Program-made: the position numbers and the translations under genes
From: Hippophae tibetana
Taxonomy: Eukaryota > Streptophyta > Magnoliopsida > Rosales > Elaeagnaceae
NCBI GenBank assembly: GCA_037013495.1
Contig: CM072810.1
Span: 85,606,449-85,670,448 of the forward strand
Direction of reading: 5' to 3'
Length of the DNA: 64,000 bases
Notes under the pieces: model-generated
The model's input: the letters and a program-made list of their open reading frames with translations, nothing else
Databases searched by the model: none
What the model was told of the DNA's origin: nothing
Shown here: positions 12,460 through 24,599 of the stretch, in pieces
Numbering within the stretch: position 1 is the first letter of the stretch
Layout of the letters: each line of letters starts with the position of its first letter

Positions 12460-13425
12460 GATAAGTAGAACTTGCATTGCTGATCCTACAAATACTTTGT
12501 TTTATATTTGTAAAAATCTCTCGAATACACGAATCATATTATAGAAAATGACAAGTATACTCCTAATGTCAATTTAAAGAAGGAATATATGTGGTTTTTA
12601 ATTTATTATTCAAACTTTTAAAAACGGAATTAAATCCTAAACATCTTGTCACAATATTTTGGGTTTTGTGTTTTCCTAATCTAATAGAGCAAAATTAAAC
12701 ATAGATATGAATTCAATAAACATTTATGCATATTTTTATCATTCATAATAGTATAGTATTTATGGATATAATAACTAAGTTCATTATGTTTACTCATATT
12801 ATTTAGGTTATTAAAGATATAAATTGATATTTATTAATTATCTATTTGTTTATATGAATACCACATTTCTTATGCGTGGAGTCGATTATTAGTTTGATTA
12901 ATTCCTTTTTTTTTTCTAAGAGATTGAAAATGAAGTATTTAAATACCACCTTTGGTGGGGTTAGACAATTTTAATATTTTTTAAGGTGTCCAAATTAAAC
13001 CTAAAAATTTAATTATATGAGTACTAACTTTTAAGTTTTAAAACCATTATTAAAAATATGTTGTCAATACATTTTCAAATAATAGTTATTATAAAAACTT
13101 TTGAAATAGAGCTTAACTCTAACTATCAAGCCATTGTACCAAAAAATAAATTATCACTACTCTAAATTAGACATAATAACTAAACTTTAAAATCTAATTT
13201 TCAGATTTAAGTTTTTAATGAAAAATAATATTTTTCTCTCTAACACCCTTAATATAAAATCTTGAATAAAAACAAAATGAATTCATTTTATAGAGATTTT
13301 TACTTATTTAATATTTCGGAAGCATAACAACGTTATTATTATATCATGTTTACAAATAGTCATTCATGTTAAATTTAATTAGAGATAAATTAAATATAAC
13401 ATAAAAAATATTAACAATATATATT
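12460..13425 (-). repeat. LTR of copy 2 (partial)
   Basis: Reverse-orientation LTR starting at TGATAAGTAGAACTTGC and matching the terminal two thirds of the family LTR. It stops near 13425, where plus-orientation LTR sequence takes over. Confidence 0.8.
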
Positions 13426-13500
13426 GAATGTTTTCCAATAATAGAATTAGCATCAAAGTTTTGTAAGGATTCTTTTGAGGTATAATTTTAAAATGAATTC
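13426..13500 (+). repeat. Small plus-orientation LTR piece
   Basis: A segment with TTTTCCAATAATAGAATTAGC and AAAGTTTTGTAAGGATT matches the middle of the plus-strand LTR (near 14280-14310 and 51955-51990). It is wedged between an inverted LTR and a complete plus LTR and marks a rearrangement breakpoint. Confidence 0.6.
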
Positions 13501-15292
13501 TGATGAGTGCTCAAAAAGTACTAAAATTACCATGCTTTTATGCACATTAATTTATTAAAAATATATATATTTATATGATTTTATCATATATTTATATAAA
13601 TCTATCTTTTCGGAATCATAGGTATTTTTATTGTTTTTCAGGTATTTTCGCTTAAAAAAGTAACTTAAAGACTCAAAAAAAAAATACCGGAGGCAATACA
13701 TCACAAATATATTCATAAATTAAATGAGGAAAAGTAAAAAAAAAGATGGAAAAATTGGATAAAATGGGTCAAAAATGTCAAAAAGGAGCAAAATCACACA
13801 CATAGCCACCCAGTAGCGCCAGCCAACGCACGGAGCGTGCCCAGCTGCGTCCAGCCATGCCGAACAACACGCGGGCATCACCCAGTCCGCGTGCGCCTAC
13901 TCTCCAATCTGTGCCCGCCTATATCCATCTCTGCCCAGTCTGTGCGCACCACTGCACCTATTTGCCCCAATTTGGGTGCACCGCCGCGCCCCATGCCACC
14001 ATGATGTCAACAATGATGTCATCATTTACTACTCTGTGTTTCCACTATTTTTAATCATTTTCCACCCACTTTTTATTCCTCTCCTCACCTATAAATACTC
14101 GCATTCTCTTCATATCAAAACACACCTCAAAAACATCTTTTTTTTCTCTTTCTTTCTCTTCATTTCTTAGTTTTTAACTTTTCTTAGTTTTAGAGTTCTT
14201 CTCTTTTTGAGAAGAACTAATTATGTTTTTTGTAATTTTTTTTATTCAATAAATGTAAGTGCAAATTCCGTTTGATAATTTTCCAGCAAAAGAGTTAGCA
14301 TCAAAGTACTATAAGAATTTTATTTTCTTTGTCGTTATTTTTTATATTTTATTCTTATATGTTATATTTAATTTGTCTGTGATTAAATTTAATATTGCTG
14401 GTTGTTTGTAAACATGATATAATAATAACTTTGTTATGCTTGTGAAATATTAAATAGGTAAAAATCTCTAAAATAAATTGATTTTATTTTTATTCATGAT
14501 TTTATATTAAGAATGTTAGAGAGAAATATATTATTTTTCATTACAAACTTAAATGTAAAAATTAGATTTTAAGGTTTAGTTATCCGGTCTGATATAGAGT
14601 AGTGCTTTTTTATTTGTTGGTACAATCGTCCGGTAGTTAGAGTGAAGCTCTATTTCAAAAGTTTTTATAAGAATTATTATCTGAAAATATATTCACAATA
14701 TGTTTTCAGTAGTAGTTTTAAAACTTGAAAGTTAGCACTCGGATAATTAAATTTTTAGGTTTAATTTGGACACCTTGAATAAAGTTTAAATTGTCTAACC
14801 TCACCAAAGGTGTCATTTAAATGGTTCATTTTCAATCTCTTAGGTGTTAATTGATTTGTTTAGTTAAGAAAGAATATCTAACCCCACCAAATATGGTATT
14901 CATATAAAAAAAGAGAATCAATAAATATCAATTTATATTTTTAATAACCTAAATAATATGAACAAGCATAATTAACTTAGTTATTATATCCATAAATACT
15001 ACACTATTATAAATGATAAAAGTTGCATCAATATTTATTGAATCTGTATCTATGTTTATTTTTATGTTATTAGATTAGAAACACAAAACTCAAATATCGT
15101 GACAGGATGTTTAAGATTTAATTTTTTTTTAAAAGTTTGAATAATAAATTAAAAACCACATATATTCCTTCCTTAGATCGACCTTGGGAGTATACTTATC
15201 ATTTTCTACAAAATGATTCGTGCACTTGCAAGAGTTTTATAAATATAAAACCAAAGTATTGGCAGGATCAACGATGTCGGTCATGCTCATCA
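13501..15292 (+). repeat. Complete plus-strand LTR of the dual-gag family
   Basis: Runs from TGATGAGTGCTCAAAAAG to a terminal TCATCA, so the ends form the short inverted repeat TGATGA/TCATCA. It is 1792 bp, against 1797 bp for the LTR at 51225-53021, and the two are readily alignable along their length. It contains a GC-rich block at about 13795-13990 and a TATA-like CTATAAATACTCG near 14091. The promoter role in transcription of the element is family knowledge. A primer-site array follows it, but the rest of the internal region is absent. Confidence 0.9.
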
Positions 15293-15298
15293 AGTTTT

Positions 15299-15385
15299 TG
15301 GTGCCATTGTCGGGGATAGAATCAAGTTTTTGGCATCGTTGCCATGGCTGGTATCAAGTTTTTGGCACCGTTGCGGGGGAAGGAT
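15299..15385 (+). repeat. Tandem array of three primer-binding-site units
   Basis: Three copies begin at 15299 (TGGTGCCATTGTCGGGGA), 15331 (TGGCATCGTTGCCATGGC) and 15363 (TGGCACCGTTGCGGGGGA), exactly 32 bp apart. Each is preceded by (A)TCAAGTTTT. A weaker fourth start, TTTTTGGACAC, follows near 15390. This is a second occurrence in the window of primer-site amplification, with a different period from the 7.3 kb array. Confidence 0.85.
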
Positions 15386-15394
15386 AACGTTTTT

Positions 15395-15505
15395 GGACAC
15401 AAGTGCGCACGGAATTGAGAGTAGGTGCGCGTGGACTGGGTGATGTGCGCGCGTTGTTTGACATGGCTGGGAAAACTGCAGCGTTGGCTAGCACTGTTGG
15501 GCAGC
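15395..15505 (-). repeat. Inverted fragment of the LTR GC-rich core
   Basis: GAGAGTAGGTGCGCG, GGACTGGGTGATG, GACATGGCTGG and GCGTTGGCTAGC are recognisable as the reverse complement of the LTR segment at about 13820-13905. The piece lies just past the primer-site array and before unrelated Tat-type pol sequence, so it marks a composite junction. Confidence 0.7.
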
Positions 15506-15519
15506 TTCGTTAGGGGATG

Positions 15520-18500
15520 ACACCACAAGTGGGGAGACAGACCATGGCGGTAAACCACGATGATTACAAAATAATTTATAAAAAGGACCCAAGAGTGGAT
15601 AAATCCATAAAAATAAGTTTAAAGATAGCCTACAAGTTGAGAGCTTCACTCATTGAATTCTTGAAGGATAACACCGGCCTTTTTTCATGGAAATCAGAAG
15701 ACATGCCTAGCATCATCCCTTAAATAATTTCCTATGAACTTTGTGTCGATTACACCAGAAAACTAGTCTAGTAATGAAAATGGAGGTTTGCTTGAGATAA
15801 AAGTGATATCATCAAGAAAAAGGTCACCTCCTTAAAAGGTGTAGGCTAGATTCATAAGGTATGTTACCCCACCTGGCAATCAAACATGGTGTTGGAAAAT
15901 AATGTAGAGGGAGAGTATAGAATGTGCGTTGAATTTATGGACCTCAATATTGCAACATTAAAAGATTTCTTCCTATTGCCAAACATTGATCAATTAGTCG
16001 ATGCCATGGTTGTCTTTGAAACAATGAGCTTCATGGATGCACATTTTTGCTACCATCAGATCCAAATGCATCCTAGAGATGAAGAAAATAGGGCTTTCAT
16101 CGTGGAAGAAGGGACTTATTATTATATAAGAAATCCATACGGTCTATAAAATGCAGGAGATACTTACCAAAGGCCAATCAATAGAATGTTCAAGAATCAG
16201 ATAGGCCAGAATATGGAAGTATATATAGATGACATGTTGGTAAAAACAAAGTGCACTAAGAACCATATCTCTAACCTGGAGGAAGTTTTTGCCATAATAA
16301 GATACTAAAAGATGTGGCTCAACCCAAAGAAGTGTCTTTGGAGTAACCTTAGGGAAGTCCCTAGGTTATTTAGTATCGTCAAGGGGATAGAAGCCAATCC
16401 TAATACAATCTTAACCCTGATAAATTTGAGATCTCCAGGTTGTAGTAAGAAGATTCAATAGATGAATGGCCATATAATTACACTTAGCCTTTTCATTTCT
16501 AAGTGTGTGGAGAAGTACCTACCATTTTTTTCAATTGTTAAAGAAAAACAAGGCATGTGTATGGGATGCAGACTATGAATGAGCTTTCTAGTCCATCAAG
16601 GACTACTTAAGGAAGGTGTCTTTTCTAGTGTTATACTAGTGGTCAATAGGGAAGGAAGACAACACCCCATATACTATATCAGCCATTCCCTAAAAAGAGC
16701 GTAAAAATTGTATCCTTTGTTGGATAAGGTAGCGTTTATTATAAGAATGATAGCTCGTAAGCCAAGACACTACTTCAGAGCATATATGATAGTTTCCCTC
16801 ACGTCACATCCCTTAAAAAATATCTTGGCCTGGTAAGCTAGATCAATCTAGTTTCCTTTCTCAAATAATTATTAAGTTGAACAAATTCATAATACATTAT
16901 AATCCCTTGTCCGCAATCAAAGGGCATGCTCTCACCAATTTTATCCCTAAATGGACTCAAGAGTCCACATCCGAGCAAAATGCTACGGTGCCAATGTCTA
17001 TGATGATAGTGCCTATCCCTACTTTTGATGTTTGGAAGGCATACATTGATAGGGCAAGTAATTCGAGAGGAACGAGAACTATAATAGTGATATTCACTCT
17101 ATATGGAAGCTTAATAGAGAAATGTCTTTGTATTACTTTCCATGCAACCAACAATGGTACCAAATATGAGTCCTTGCATGCCAATTGACAACTTTGGGAG
17201 CTAAAAGGGTATTGGTCCATAATGACTCATGGCTTATGGTAAACCAAGTTAAGGCCAAGGAAGAAATGATGAAGCTTTATGTTCAAGTGATAAAAAAGCA
17301 AGGGTAGCCTTGAAATATTCGAGATCAAACAAATATGTCTAGGGGAAAATGCACATGAAGACTCCCTGGCTACTTTGTTATCAACAATGAGATCGAAATT
17401 GAAAAAGGTGATGCTTGTATCATGTTTATCGAGATTGAGCATCATTGGAGATGAAGGTAAGGATCAAAGTCAATCAAGCACTAACTCCTCAATGCATACC
17501 TCTTAGTTGGCTCCATACTTGGAATATCTCATTCACGATACCATACCTGATAACAGTTATGAGGCACAAAATATCATGGCAAAAGTAAGAAATTAACCCG
17601 TTATTCAGGGGATACTATATCGAGAGAATTATGGTGGGCCATGGCCGAAGTGCTTACCTACCCTAGAAGCTCAAATAGTTTTAAGCCAATTACATGAGGG
17701 ATGATATGGATCTCAATTTAGGGGAATAACCCTTTCTTAATGGATCATCAAGCAGGCCTTATTGGCCTACTCTTCTCAAAGATTGTATCAACCACGTTAA
17801 AAGATATGAAAAATGCCAAAGACATGTCAATATCCCACACTAGCTAGCCAATGACCTGAAATCTATTGTTAGTTCATGGCCATTTCAAAAATGGGGGTTA
17901 GGTATTGTCGATCCCTTACCCCTCACCTCAAGCTAAAGAAAATTTCTAATAGTGGTAGTTGATTCCTTTTCCAGATGGATTGAGGCTAAACTATTAACAA
18001 GAATCCAAGAGGTGGATGTATGAAAATTAATTTGAAAAAACATCATAGTTAGGTACGGTTTTCCTAGAGAGCTAGTCACAGATAATGGCTACCAAGCAAA
18101 TGGTTAAGTGAAGTCATCAAACAAAACCCTTATCAACATACTATGAAAATGTTAAGAAGGGGCCAAAGGCACATGGATAGACGAGCTACTAGATATTCTT
18201 TGGGCTCTAAGAATGACCCCTAGGATGGAAACAGAGGAAAGCCACTTTTCTCCCATTTATGGCACAAAAGCAGTTATTCCATTAGAGGTACAAGAGGCTA
18301 CCCTTTGATCAAACATCATGCAGGAAAATAATGATTACCTCAGAAGAAATGACCTCTTGTTAGAAGAAGAAAAAAAGGGAATGCTTTAATACACATTTAA
18401 TCATTAAAAAGAACAATCCAAAGGCCATACAATAGATCTATTAAACATAAGAATTTCAATGTAGGTGATTAGGTGTTACGAAAATCATTGGGGAATGAAG

Positions 18501-18640
18501 TTGAAGCTACCAATGCAAAATTTCCCACAATATGGGAAGGTCCATACCAAATATATAATATCACTCTAGAAGGGTCTTATCAGATAGAGCATAATGGCAT
18601 AAGGGATGAGTTAGACTAGATTGGGGAACATTTAAAGAAA
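15520..18640 (+). pseudogene. Tat-type pol relic: RT, RNase H, integrase
   Basis: The approach to RT lies at about 15540-15720 (FLKDNTGLFSWKSEDMPSI). The RT core is at about 15880-16340, with the YIDD catalytic signature near 16220. RNase H is at about 16870-17190, and integrase pieces lie between about 17560 and 18560 (including a YGFPRELVTDNGYQA stretch near 18055). The polyprotein would copy and integrate the element. It is broken throughout. Confidence 0.82.
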
Positions 18641-18739
18641 AAGTATGTATGAAATTTATGATATATTGATATGCAATGAAGTTTGTTTCAAGATCATTCA
18701 AGTGTATTATCTTCTCATAATCAATTAATGTGATATCCC

Positions 18740-19785
18740 ACAATTATGGAATGAGGTGGCCAAATGGATCCCCCACTTGGGATGTGAGATAAGAGGTATG
18801 TCGCCCATCCTAAGAAAGGGTCTTGAGTTTCACCAAAGTGAATCTCCTTTTTGGGAAACACATGTAGGGGTTTGATTTAATTTCACCCTTATATCTCTCA
18901 AAAAATTAACACAATAACCCCCAAGTATGGAGTGAGGTGGCCAAATGGACCCCTAAACTTAGGATGTGGGATACGCGATGTGTCATCCGTCCTAAGAAAG
19001 GGTCTTGACTTCACTAAAATGAATCCCCTCTTTAGGAAGTGCATATAGGGGTTGGATTCAATTTCACACTTACATGTCTCATGTCTTATGAAAAATTAAT
19101 GTGATAACCCCATGTACAAAGTGAGGTGAAAAAATGGACCATCCCACTTAGGAAATAGGATAAAAGGCACGTCGCTTGTCCTAAGAAATGGTCTTGAGTT
19201 CACCAGAGTGAACCCCCTCTTTGGGAAGCGTATGTAAGGGTTGGATTCAATTTCACCGTTACATGTCTCCTGTATCCCAAAATATTAATGCAAAAACCCC
19301 CAAGTAGAAAGTGAGGTGGCCAAATGGACACCCCTAATTGGTATACGGGATAAAAGGCATGCCACTTGTCCTAAGAAAGGGTCTTGAGTTCACCAAAGTG
19401 AACCCCCTTTTTGGGAAGCATATGTAGGGGTTGGATTCAATTTCACCCTTACATGTCTCTTGTCTCATGAAAAATTAATGTGATAAACCACAAGTACGAA
19501 GTTAGGTGGCCAAAAAGACCCTCTCCACTTAGGATGTAAGATAAGAGGCGTGTCGTCCATCTTAAAAATGGTCTTGAGTTCACCAGAGTGAACCCCCTCT
19601 TTGGGAAGCTCAAGTAGGGGTAGGATTCAATTTTACCCTTATATGTCTTCTGTCTTGCAAAATATTAATGCAATAACCCCCAAGTATGCAGTGAGATGGC
19701 CAAATGGACCCCCTACTTGGGATGTGGGATAATAGGTGTTGCTCATCTTACGAAAGGGTATTGAGTCCACCAAAAGAAGGTCTTC
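18740..19785 (+). repeat. Tandem array, about six units of about 190 bp
   Basis: The marker word TGAGGTGGCCAAATGG (with variants) starts at 18752, 18933, 19122, 19312, 19502 and 19692, giving periods of 181, 189, 190, 190 and 190 bp. Each unit also carries GTCTTGAGTTCACCA, CTCTTTGGGAAG and GGTTGGATTCAATTTCAC. The array lies between the pol relic and the antisense relic, the position where Tat elements are known to carry variable tandem repeats that can seed satellites. No coding sense is seen. Confidence 0.92.
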
Positions 19786-19899
19786 CCTTTACTAAAAAGA
19801 AAGAGCAAAAGCATAAATAAAATGCATGAACACCTTGCCTTATTATTTCAATTCTAGTTACATTTAGAAAAAAGAAAAAATTGCATACTTAAACCAGCT

Positions 19900-22820
19900 C
19901 TCCATTAAGAAGGTCTTTATTTATTCACGGGATGTGATCCAATACTTTTCAATGCAGGAGCCTTGCAAATATTCTTCTATAGTGCCATCTGTTTCCAGTA
20001 TTTTTCCAATTTACATAGTTCATCCTTTTCCTCTTGTATTTATCCCATTGATGGTGTTCCCAGATCAATTCATTATGCATGTCTTGTAACTCTAATTCCA
20101 TAGCTTCAGAGTGAGTCTTTAAGCTGCACAATTTTTGGTCTACGAATTCTACAATTTCCTAACATGTATCCACTTCTTACTCTAAATCCTTAGTGATAGA
20201 TATTTCTTGCACCATATAAAAAAGGATGTTAAAAATTACACATTACCAACATTACAAACTACTAAATTCCCTGAGAGGTTGCTCACATCAAGCATGCCTA
20301 TGTCCATAAGATGCTAGATCGTTCCCTTCTCTTGTTAACGAGTTGTATAAGTGGTGGACTGATCTATAAGCACCCCAAAGTGATGATACAACTCATCTTG
20401 AGCATTGGGATTATCAAACATCCTCATTCTAAAAAGGCTACTCATATCGCTACTTTCACCCAGTTTGAGCTTAGCAGGGAAAATGCTTTGTAACAGGCTA
20501 ATGTCTTCCTACAATGAGGACAACTCTTTGATAGGGATAGACTTCCTTGATATATCCTTATCTACTTGAAGGGTAGGTTTAGGCAGCTTCCCACTCAAAG
20601 AAGAAGCAGAAAGGTTGGTCCTAGCCCTTTTTTAAGAGGTAGATACCTAGTCGAGTTCTGAATTAATCTCCTCATCTATAGCCTGAGCTGATGCACGCAA
20701 CGTCCTAGATTTCCTGGTTTTCTTCCTCGAAGTGGTATTTGAGGGAATTTGATTCACCTCATCACTTATAGTAAGGGAAGCAAGGTGTTTCTTAGTAGTG
20801 GGGTGTTTGTTAGTAGCCTACAAAATAATGTTCAGTGTACAAGAAAAACATGACCCTATTTATATCAAATTATCCATATCAACTTGGCATTAATCTGTTT
20901 GACCTTAAAAACCTAAATCTAGTGCCCTTCAAAAATACAAAATAATAGTTTTGCTTTGGAATCACATGCAATTCAAGAATAGAAATGGAAATTTCAAACA
21001 AATTGCATCAAACTCTCAGGAAAAAATCAAACTATTATTTCCAACAACAAGCCCAAATGTAGCAGGAAGGAACTAAATAGAAGCATAAAGAATTTCAATT
21101 GGAACATTTAATTACTAAATGAAAAATGAGTGATAAATACCATATCTTGACCAATTCACAAAACATATTCTATTACATCAAAAATTGTCCCAAAGAGTAC
21201 AAGGCTACTTTATAGACACAATGACAAAAAACGGGAGTTGCTTTCTACAGAATGGCTTCTTCAACCACACCTTCAAGCCTAACTTCCAGCATGGCCTTAT
21301 CACCTCGTTGTGAAGTTTGTAGGGTGCTTACTTAGGGAGCTTTGGTCCTGCTACATTGAAAAGCCTGCATCAAAGTGAAATAGGGAACAATTATGTCTAA
21401 CTTCTCGACATGAGTCTTGAGGCTACTTACCACAAAACTCACTCCATTCCTATATGCTTTGGTGCACTCTTCTTTTAGAGTCTTCACCAAATCTAAAAAC
21501 GAGCTCATCAAGCCTCCTAATGAGTTTGCCCTCTCTTTGGGACTCCTTCGCTAGTTACTCGAAATGGCTTACCTATTGACCCTACTCGAAGTAATAGATG
21601 CTTTTTTTTTCCGCTTCTCGACCTATTCCAACACGTCACCCTCTATTTTAAAATTGTTTTCATTATATTCAGCAAGGAAGGCATCCTTGTCCTCTATGAC
21701 CTTTTGATACTTAGCTATTTTCAAGTGACTTTCTTACATTTCGTGCTTATAGGACCTGAATGACAACTCGTCTTTTCTGGCCAGTGACAAGACATGCAAT
21801 CAATAGAGAAAAATATCACAAGTGAGAAACAAAGACAAACATCACTTAACATATACGAAGTCATCTCGATCACATGGTTAGCCATTAGCTCCCTATTAGA
21901 TCCCTATTCTAATTTCCCAGCTTCTCTAACCCTAGTTCTATTAACATCATTCCTAAAGTGATAACATAGGTCCCTTTTCAGTTTAAACTACCCAAAGATG
22001 CCCTCATCAAAATAATTCACTCGGGTTTCCAAAACCATAACATCCCTTAGAACAACTTCATCAAATTCAAAGTCATCCAAATATATAGCCGCGATCCTAG
22101 GTGTTGGATCCTCAACGACCTTAGTTTTGGGGGTAAGGAGGATGAGCTAGGCCTTTTGGAACTGTAGGTAGGGGAATCACCCCGATGGGCTCATTTAGAG
22201 GAGTGGAGTCACCCATCATAGATGGCAAAGTAGGGATAGGACATGGGTATGTGGGAACCAGGTCTTGAACACCAGAGGTGTCAATGAGGTAATCAAGATC
22301 GATGTTTAAGTAGTCCATGCCTATTAAAAACAAGTAAAACATATTAGTAACAATCCGAGTTACAACGACTATTATTTACCTCAATACAAAATGATGACCT
22401 AAATACTCGTATGAATAGTTCCTCTAGACCTTGAATTTTTTTAAGCGGGCTAAAATTAAAATTTCCCTATAGTTTTCATTTGTGGTGTTCTAAAGCTTGA
22501 TCCTTCTTATCTTTTCCTTACCATCTAGACCTAACTTTTTTATCAACTCACTTGCACGGGGTTGAGATGTGATGTAGTAATGATTCCAAGTATGAAGGAC
22601 TAATAAGTCAACCTCGTTGCCCTAAACATCCCCAATAATATAAAAGTACTTATCTTTCCAACCTGAGCTGCTATCGGGGGTTACAGATATATCATGTGCC
22701 TAACAACATATGATATGTACTCTCTTCCTTTTATCCAGGCCATTTCTCTTCAAATAGTACATACTTTTGATTTCGTTACTTGTTAAATTCACCCTATGTT
22801 CACTAGTAACAACAAAGAGG
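19900..22820 (-). pseudogene. Antisense coding relic of Tat fragment 1
   Basis: Read on the minus strand, opposite to pol. From high to low coordinates: a GWKDKYFYI-like motif near 22660; WNHYYI and SELIKKLG near 22500-22590; a proline-rich linker (PTYPCPIPTLPSMMGD) near 22200-22270; a charged coiled-coil-like segment (YQKVIEDKDAFLAEYNEN) near 21670-21730; and a C-terminal piece (MELELQDMHNELIWEHHQ) near 20030-20100. The order of a folded N-terminal domain, a linker and a coiled coil recalls the extra antisense frames and the gypsy-type putative transposase domain annotated in plant Tat elements. Assignment to that domain is inference. Broken. Confidence 0.6.
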
Positions 22821-22837
22821 CACTGGAGTGGTAGATC

Positions 22838-22951
22838 TCAGCTATAAATGTATTTTCTTTTACTTTTATATCCCTCTGACACACTTGATGTGTATACCCT
22901 ATGCAATTGACACATGAAAATGTAATGCTCTATATATACACGGTAGGAACA
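22838..22951 (+). repeat. LTR-like terminal piece
   Basis: AGCTATAAATGTATTTTCTT to CTCTATATATACACGG matches 26893-27003 almost base for base, apart from small differences. It carries a TATATATA core. It separates Tat fragment 1 from the gag relic, so it probably represents the 3' LTR of one and the 5' LTR of the other. Confidence 0.65.
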
Positions 22952-23049
22952 AAGCTGAAGGACCACTGAGACTAGCAAACAAAGAGGCAGTAATAGTACA
23001 AGATAACATCTTGCCAACCCGTGATAAAGCCATAATAGAAATTGACCCC

Positions 23050-24400
23050 ATTAAGAGCTGGCTCGTTAACTTCTTGAATTAAGAAGAAAACTCGAGGAGA
23101 CGAGGTGGGAAAACAAGACACTACGATCAAAGTAAGGTCTAGAAGTCTATGAGGTCCAACTACTAATCAGATTGGTGCTAACAGACCAAATCGTGTTGTG
23201 CACAAGCTTATCCAGGGAAAATACGAAGCTGAGGATGATCCCTCCTCTAGTTCAGTGGGACCAAGTAACGAGTTGTGGTTGCAAGAAATAAAAATCTTAG
23301 AAGTGCAATTTTATGCATTGGAAGAAGCTAACAAAAAGCAAGACCATGCCTTAAAAAAGGGTAATGAAGGGAAATAAAAGGGTAAGGCATCCTATGATGT
23401 GGATAGGGACTACGAACAACTATGTGTCTCCCTTTTTTTGATGCAATAGAGAATGATGAACCACCAGCCATGTTCAATGCTCCCAATCGCCCATACTATC
23501 AAGGGACTAAAGACCTAGTAACTCACGTGCAACACTTCAAGATGGCTATGGCTCCTGTGAGCCTCACACAAGGCAAGAAATATGCCATGATGTGTAAGCT
23601 ATTCCTTGCCACCCTCTATGATGGCGCCCATAAGTGGTTCAATAGCCTGGAACCTAGCACCTAGCACCATAACCTCTTTCTCACATTTTTTTCAAGTTGT
23701 TTATCACCAATTATGCTTGCAACAAGCCATTGAGGAAGGAGTTACATCACCTCTTCTCAATCATCCAACGAAGAGGTGAGTCTACCGAAGAATATATGAG
23801 AAGGTTTAGAGAAGAAAAGCTAGATATCTCGGACTACTCGAGCTCTAATGCAATAATGGCCTTCAAGTGGGGTCTACTAAAAGATTCTAACTTGTTCGCA
23901 AGAGGAAGCGTATAGAGAGGTGAGGAAATTCATCAATCTCAAAAAGAGAACTAGGTCTAGTTAAGAGCGATCAAGAAGTTATGGAATTTGAACTTGGAAA
24001 GGAAAAAAGAAGGATAAGTCCTGACAAGGCAAACCAAGACAACATGATCAACAAAAACAAGCGCTTCATGCCAAATAACAGAACGAGTAGCCAATGGTTC
24101 GAGAATCGAGGACCTTGGGAAAGGTCATGATCTCTATTTAGGGACCCACCCTTAAGAATAAGTATGACTCTGGCATTATTAAGAATGGAAGAGCCGAATG
24201 TCAGATGACCCCCAAAAATAAGGGCTCCTCTTAGGGACATATAAATGGTGTACCTTTTACGAGGATGTGGACCATGAGACAAGAGATTGTAGTCATCTAA
24301 AAAAAATAGAAGATTTGTTAGCCAAGGGATATTTAGAGATTGTGGAAGAGACATATAAGGCTTTGGGTCTACCCGATCAGGAGGCTTAGGCCAATGCCAA
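23050..24400 (+). pseudogene. Tat-type gag relic
   Basis: Core features are YYQGTKDLVTHVQHFK, AMMCKLFLATLYDGAHKWF and RGESTEEYMRRFREEKL, in the order expected for a plant retrotransposon gag. A zinc-knuckle-like CTFYEDVDHETRDC follows near 24250-24300, then HLKKIEDLLAKGYL, the usual Tat gag ending. It would form the particle and bind RNA. Broken. Confidence 0.82.
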
Positions 24401-24599
24401 TATCAAAGGTCCTTAGTCCCACCTTTTCCATCTACTACCTTGGGCCTATTTTCATTCTTACCAAAGTCTGACCCCTATTCCTTACCCCCATCTTGGGTTT
24501 AGGTAAACAAGTATTGGGGAGTTATCAGGATATCCAAGATCCGATAGTAGTACTTCCTCAAGTCCCTCTTCTTGCCCTCTTTCTTGAAAAATTCCATGG

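Larger units (their letters stand above)
9236..13425 (-). mobile_element. Dual-gag Athila-clade element, copy 2 (broken, gag half only)
   Basis: Minus-strand fossil with, from high to low coordinates, an LTR (13425-12460), a primer site, an AT-rich leader, gag-1 and gag-2. No pol is present: gag-2 adjoins the LTR at 9235. Copies 1 and 2 therefore form an LTR-internal-LTR-internal-LTR chain. Unequal recombination between neighbouring copies would give such a chain, but that is inference. Many breaks. Confidence 0.82.
15520..22951 (+). mobile_element. Tat-clade Ty3/gypsy fragment 1 (broken)
   Basis: Plus-strand pol relic, a 3' tandem array, an antisense coding relic and an LTR-like terminal piece. 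The Tat clade is inferred from the RT wording (MCVEFMDLN, LPNIDQLVDAM, VYIDDMLVKT) and from the RNase H wording (YIDRASNSRGTRT, CITFHATNNGTKYE), which differ from the Athila pol elsewhere in the window. Known Tat elements carry tandem repeats and extra open frames between pol and the 3' LTR, which fits this layout. No 5' LTR or gag is attached. Heavily broken. Confidence 0.82.

Noticed and set aside
18740-19785. CRISPR-like array
   Set aside because: The units are long, contiguous and diverged, with no spacers, in a plant nuclear context. It is a retroelement-tail tandem array.
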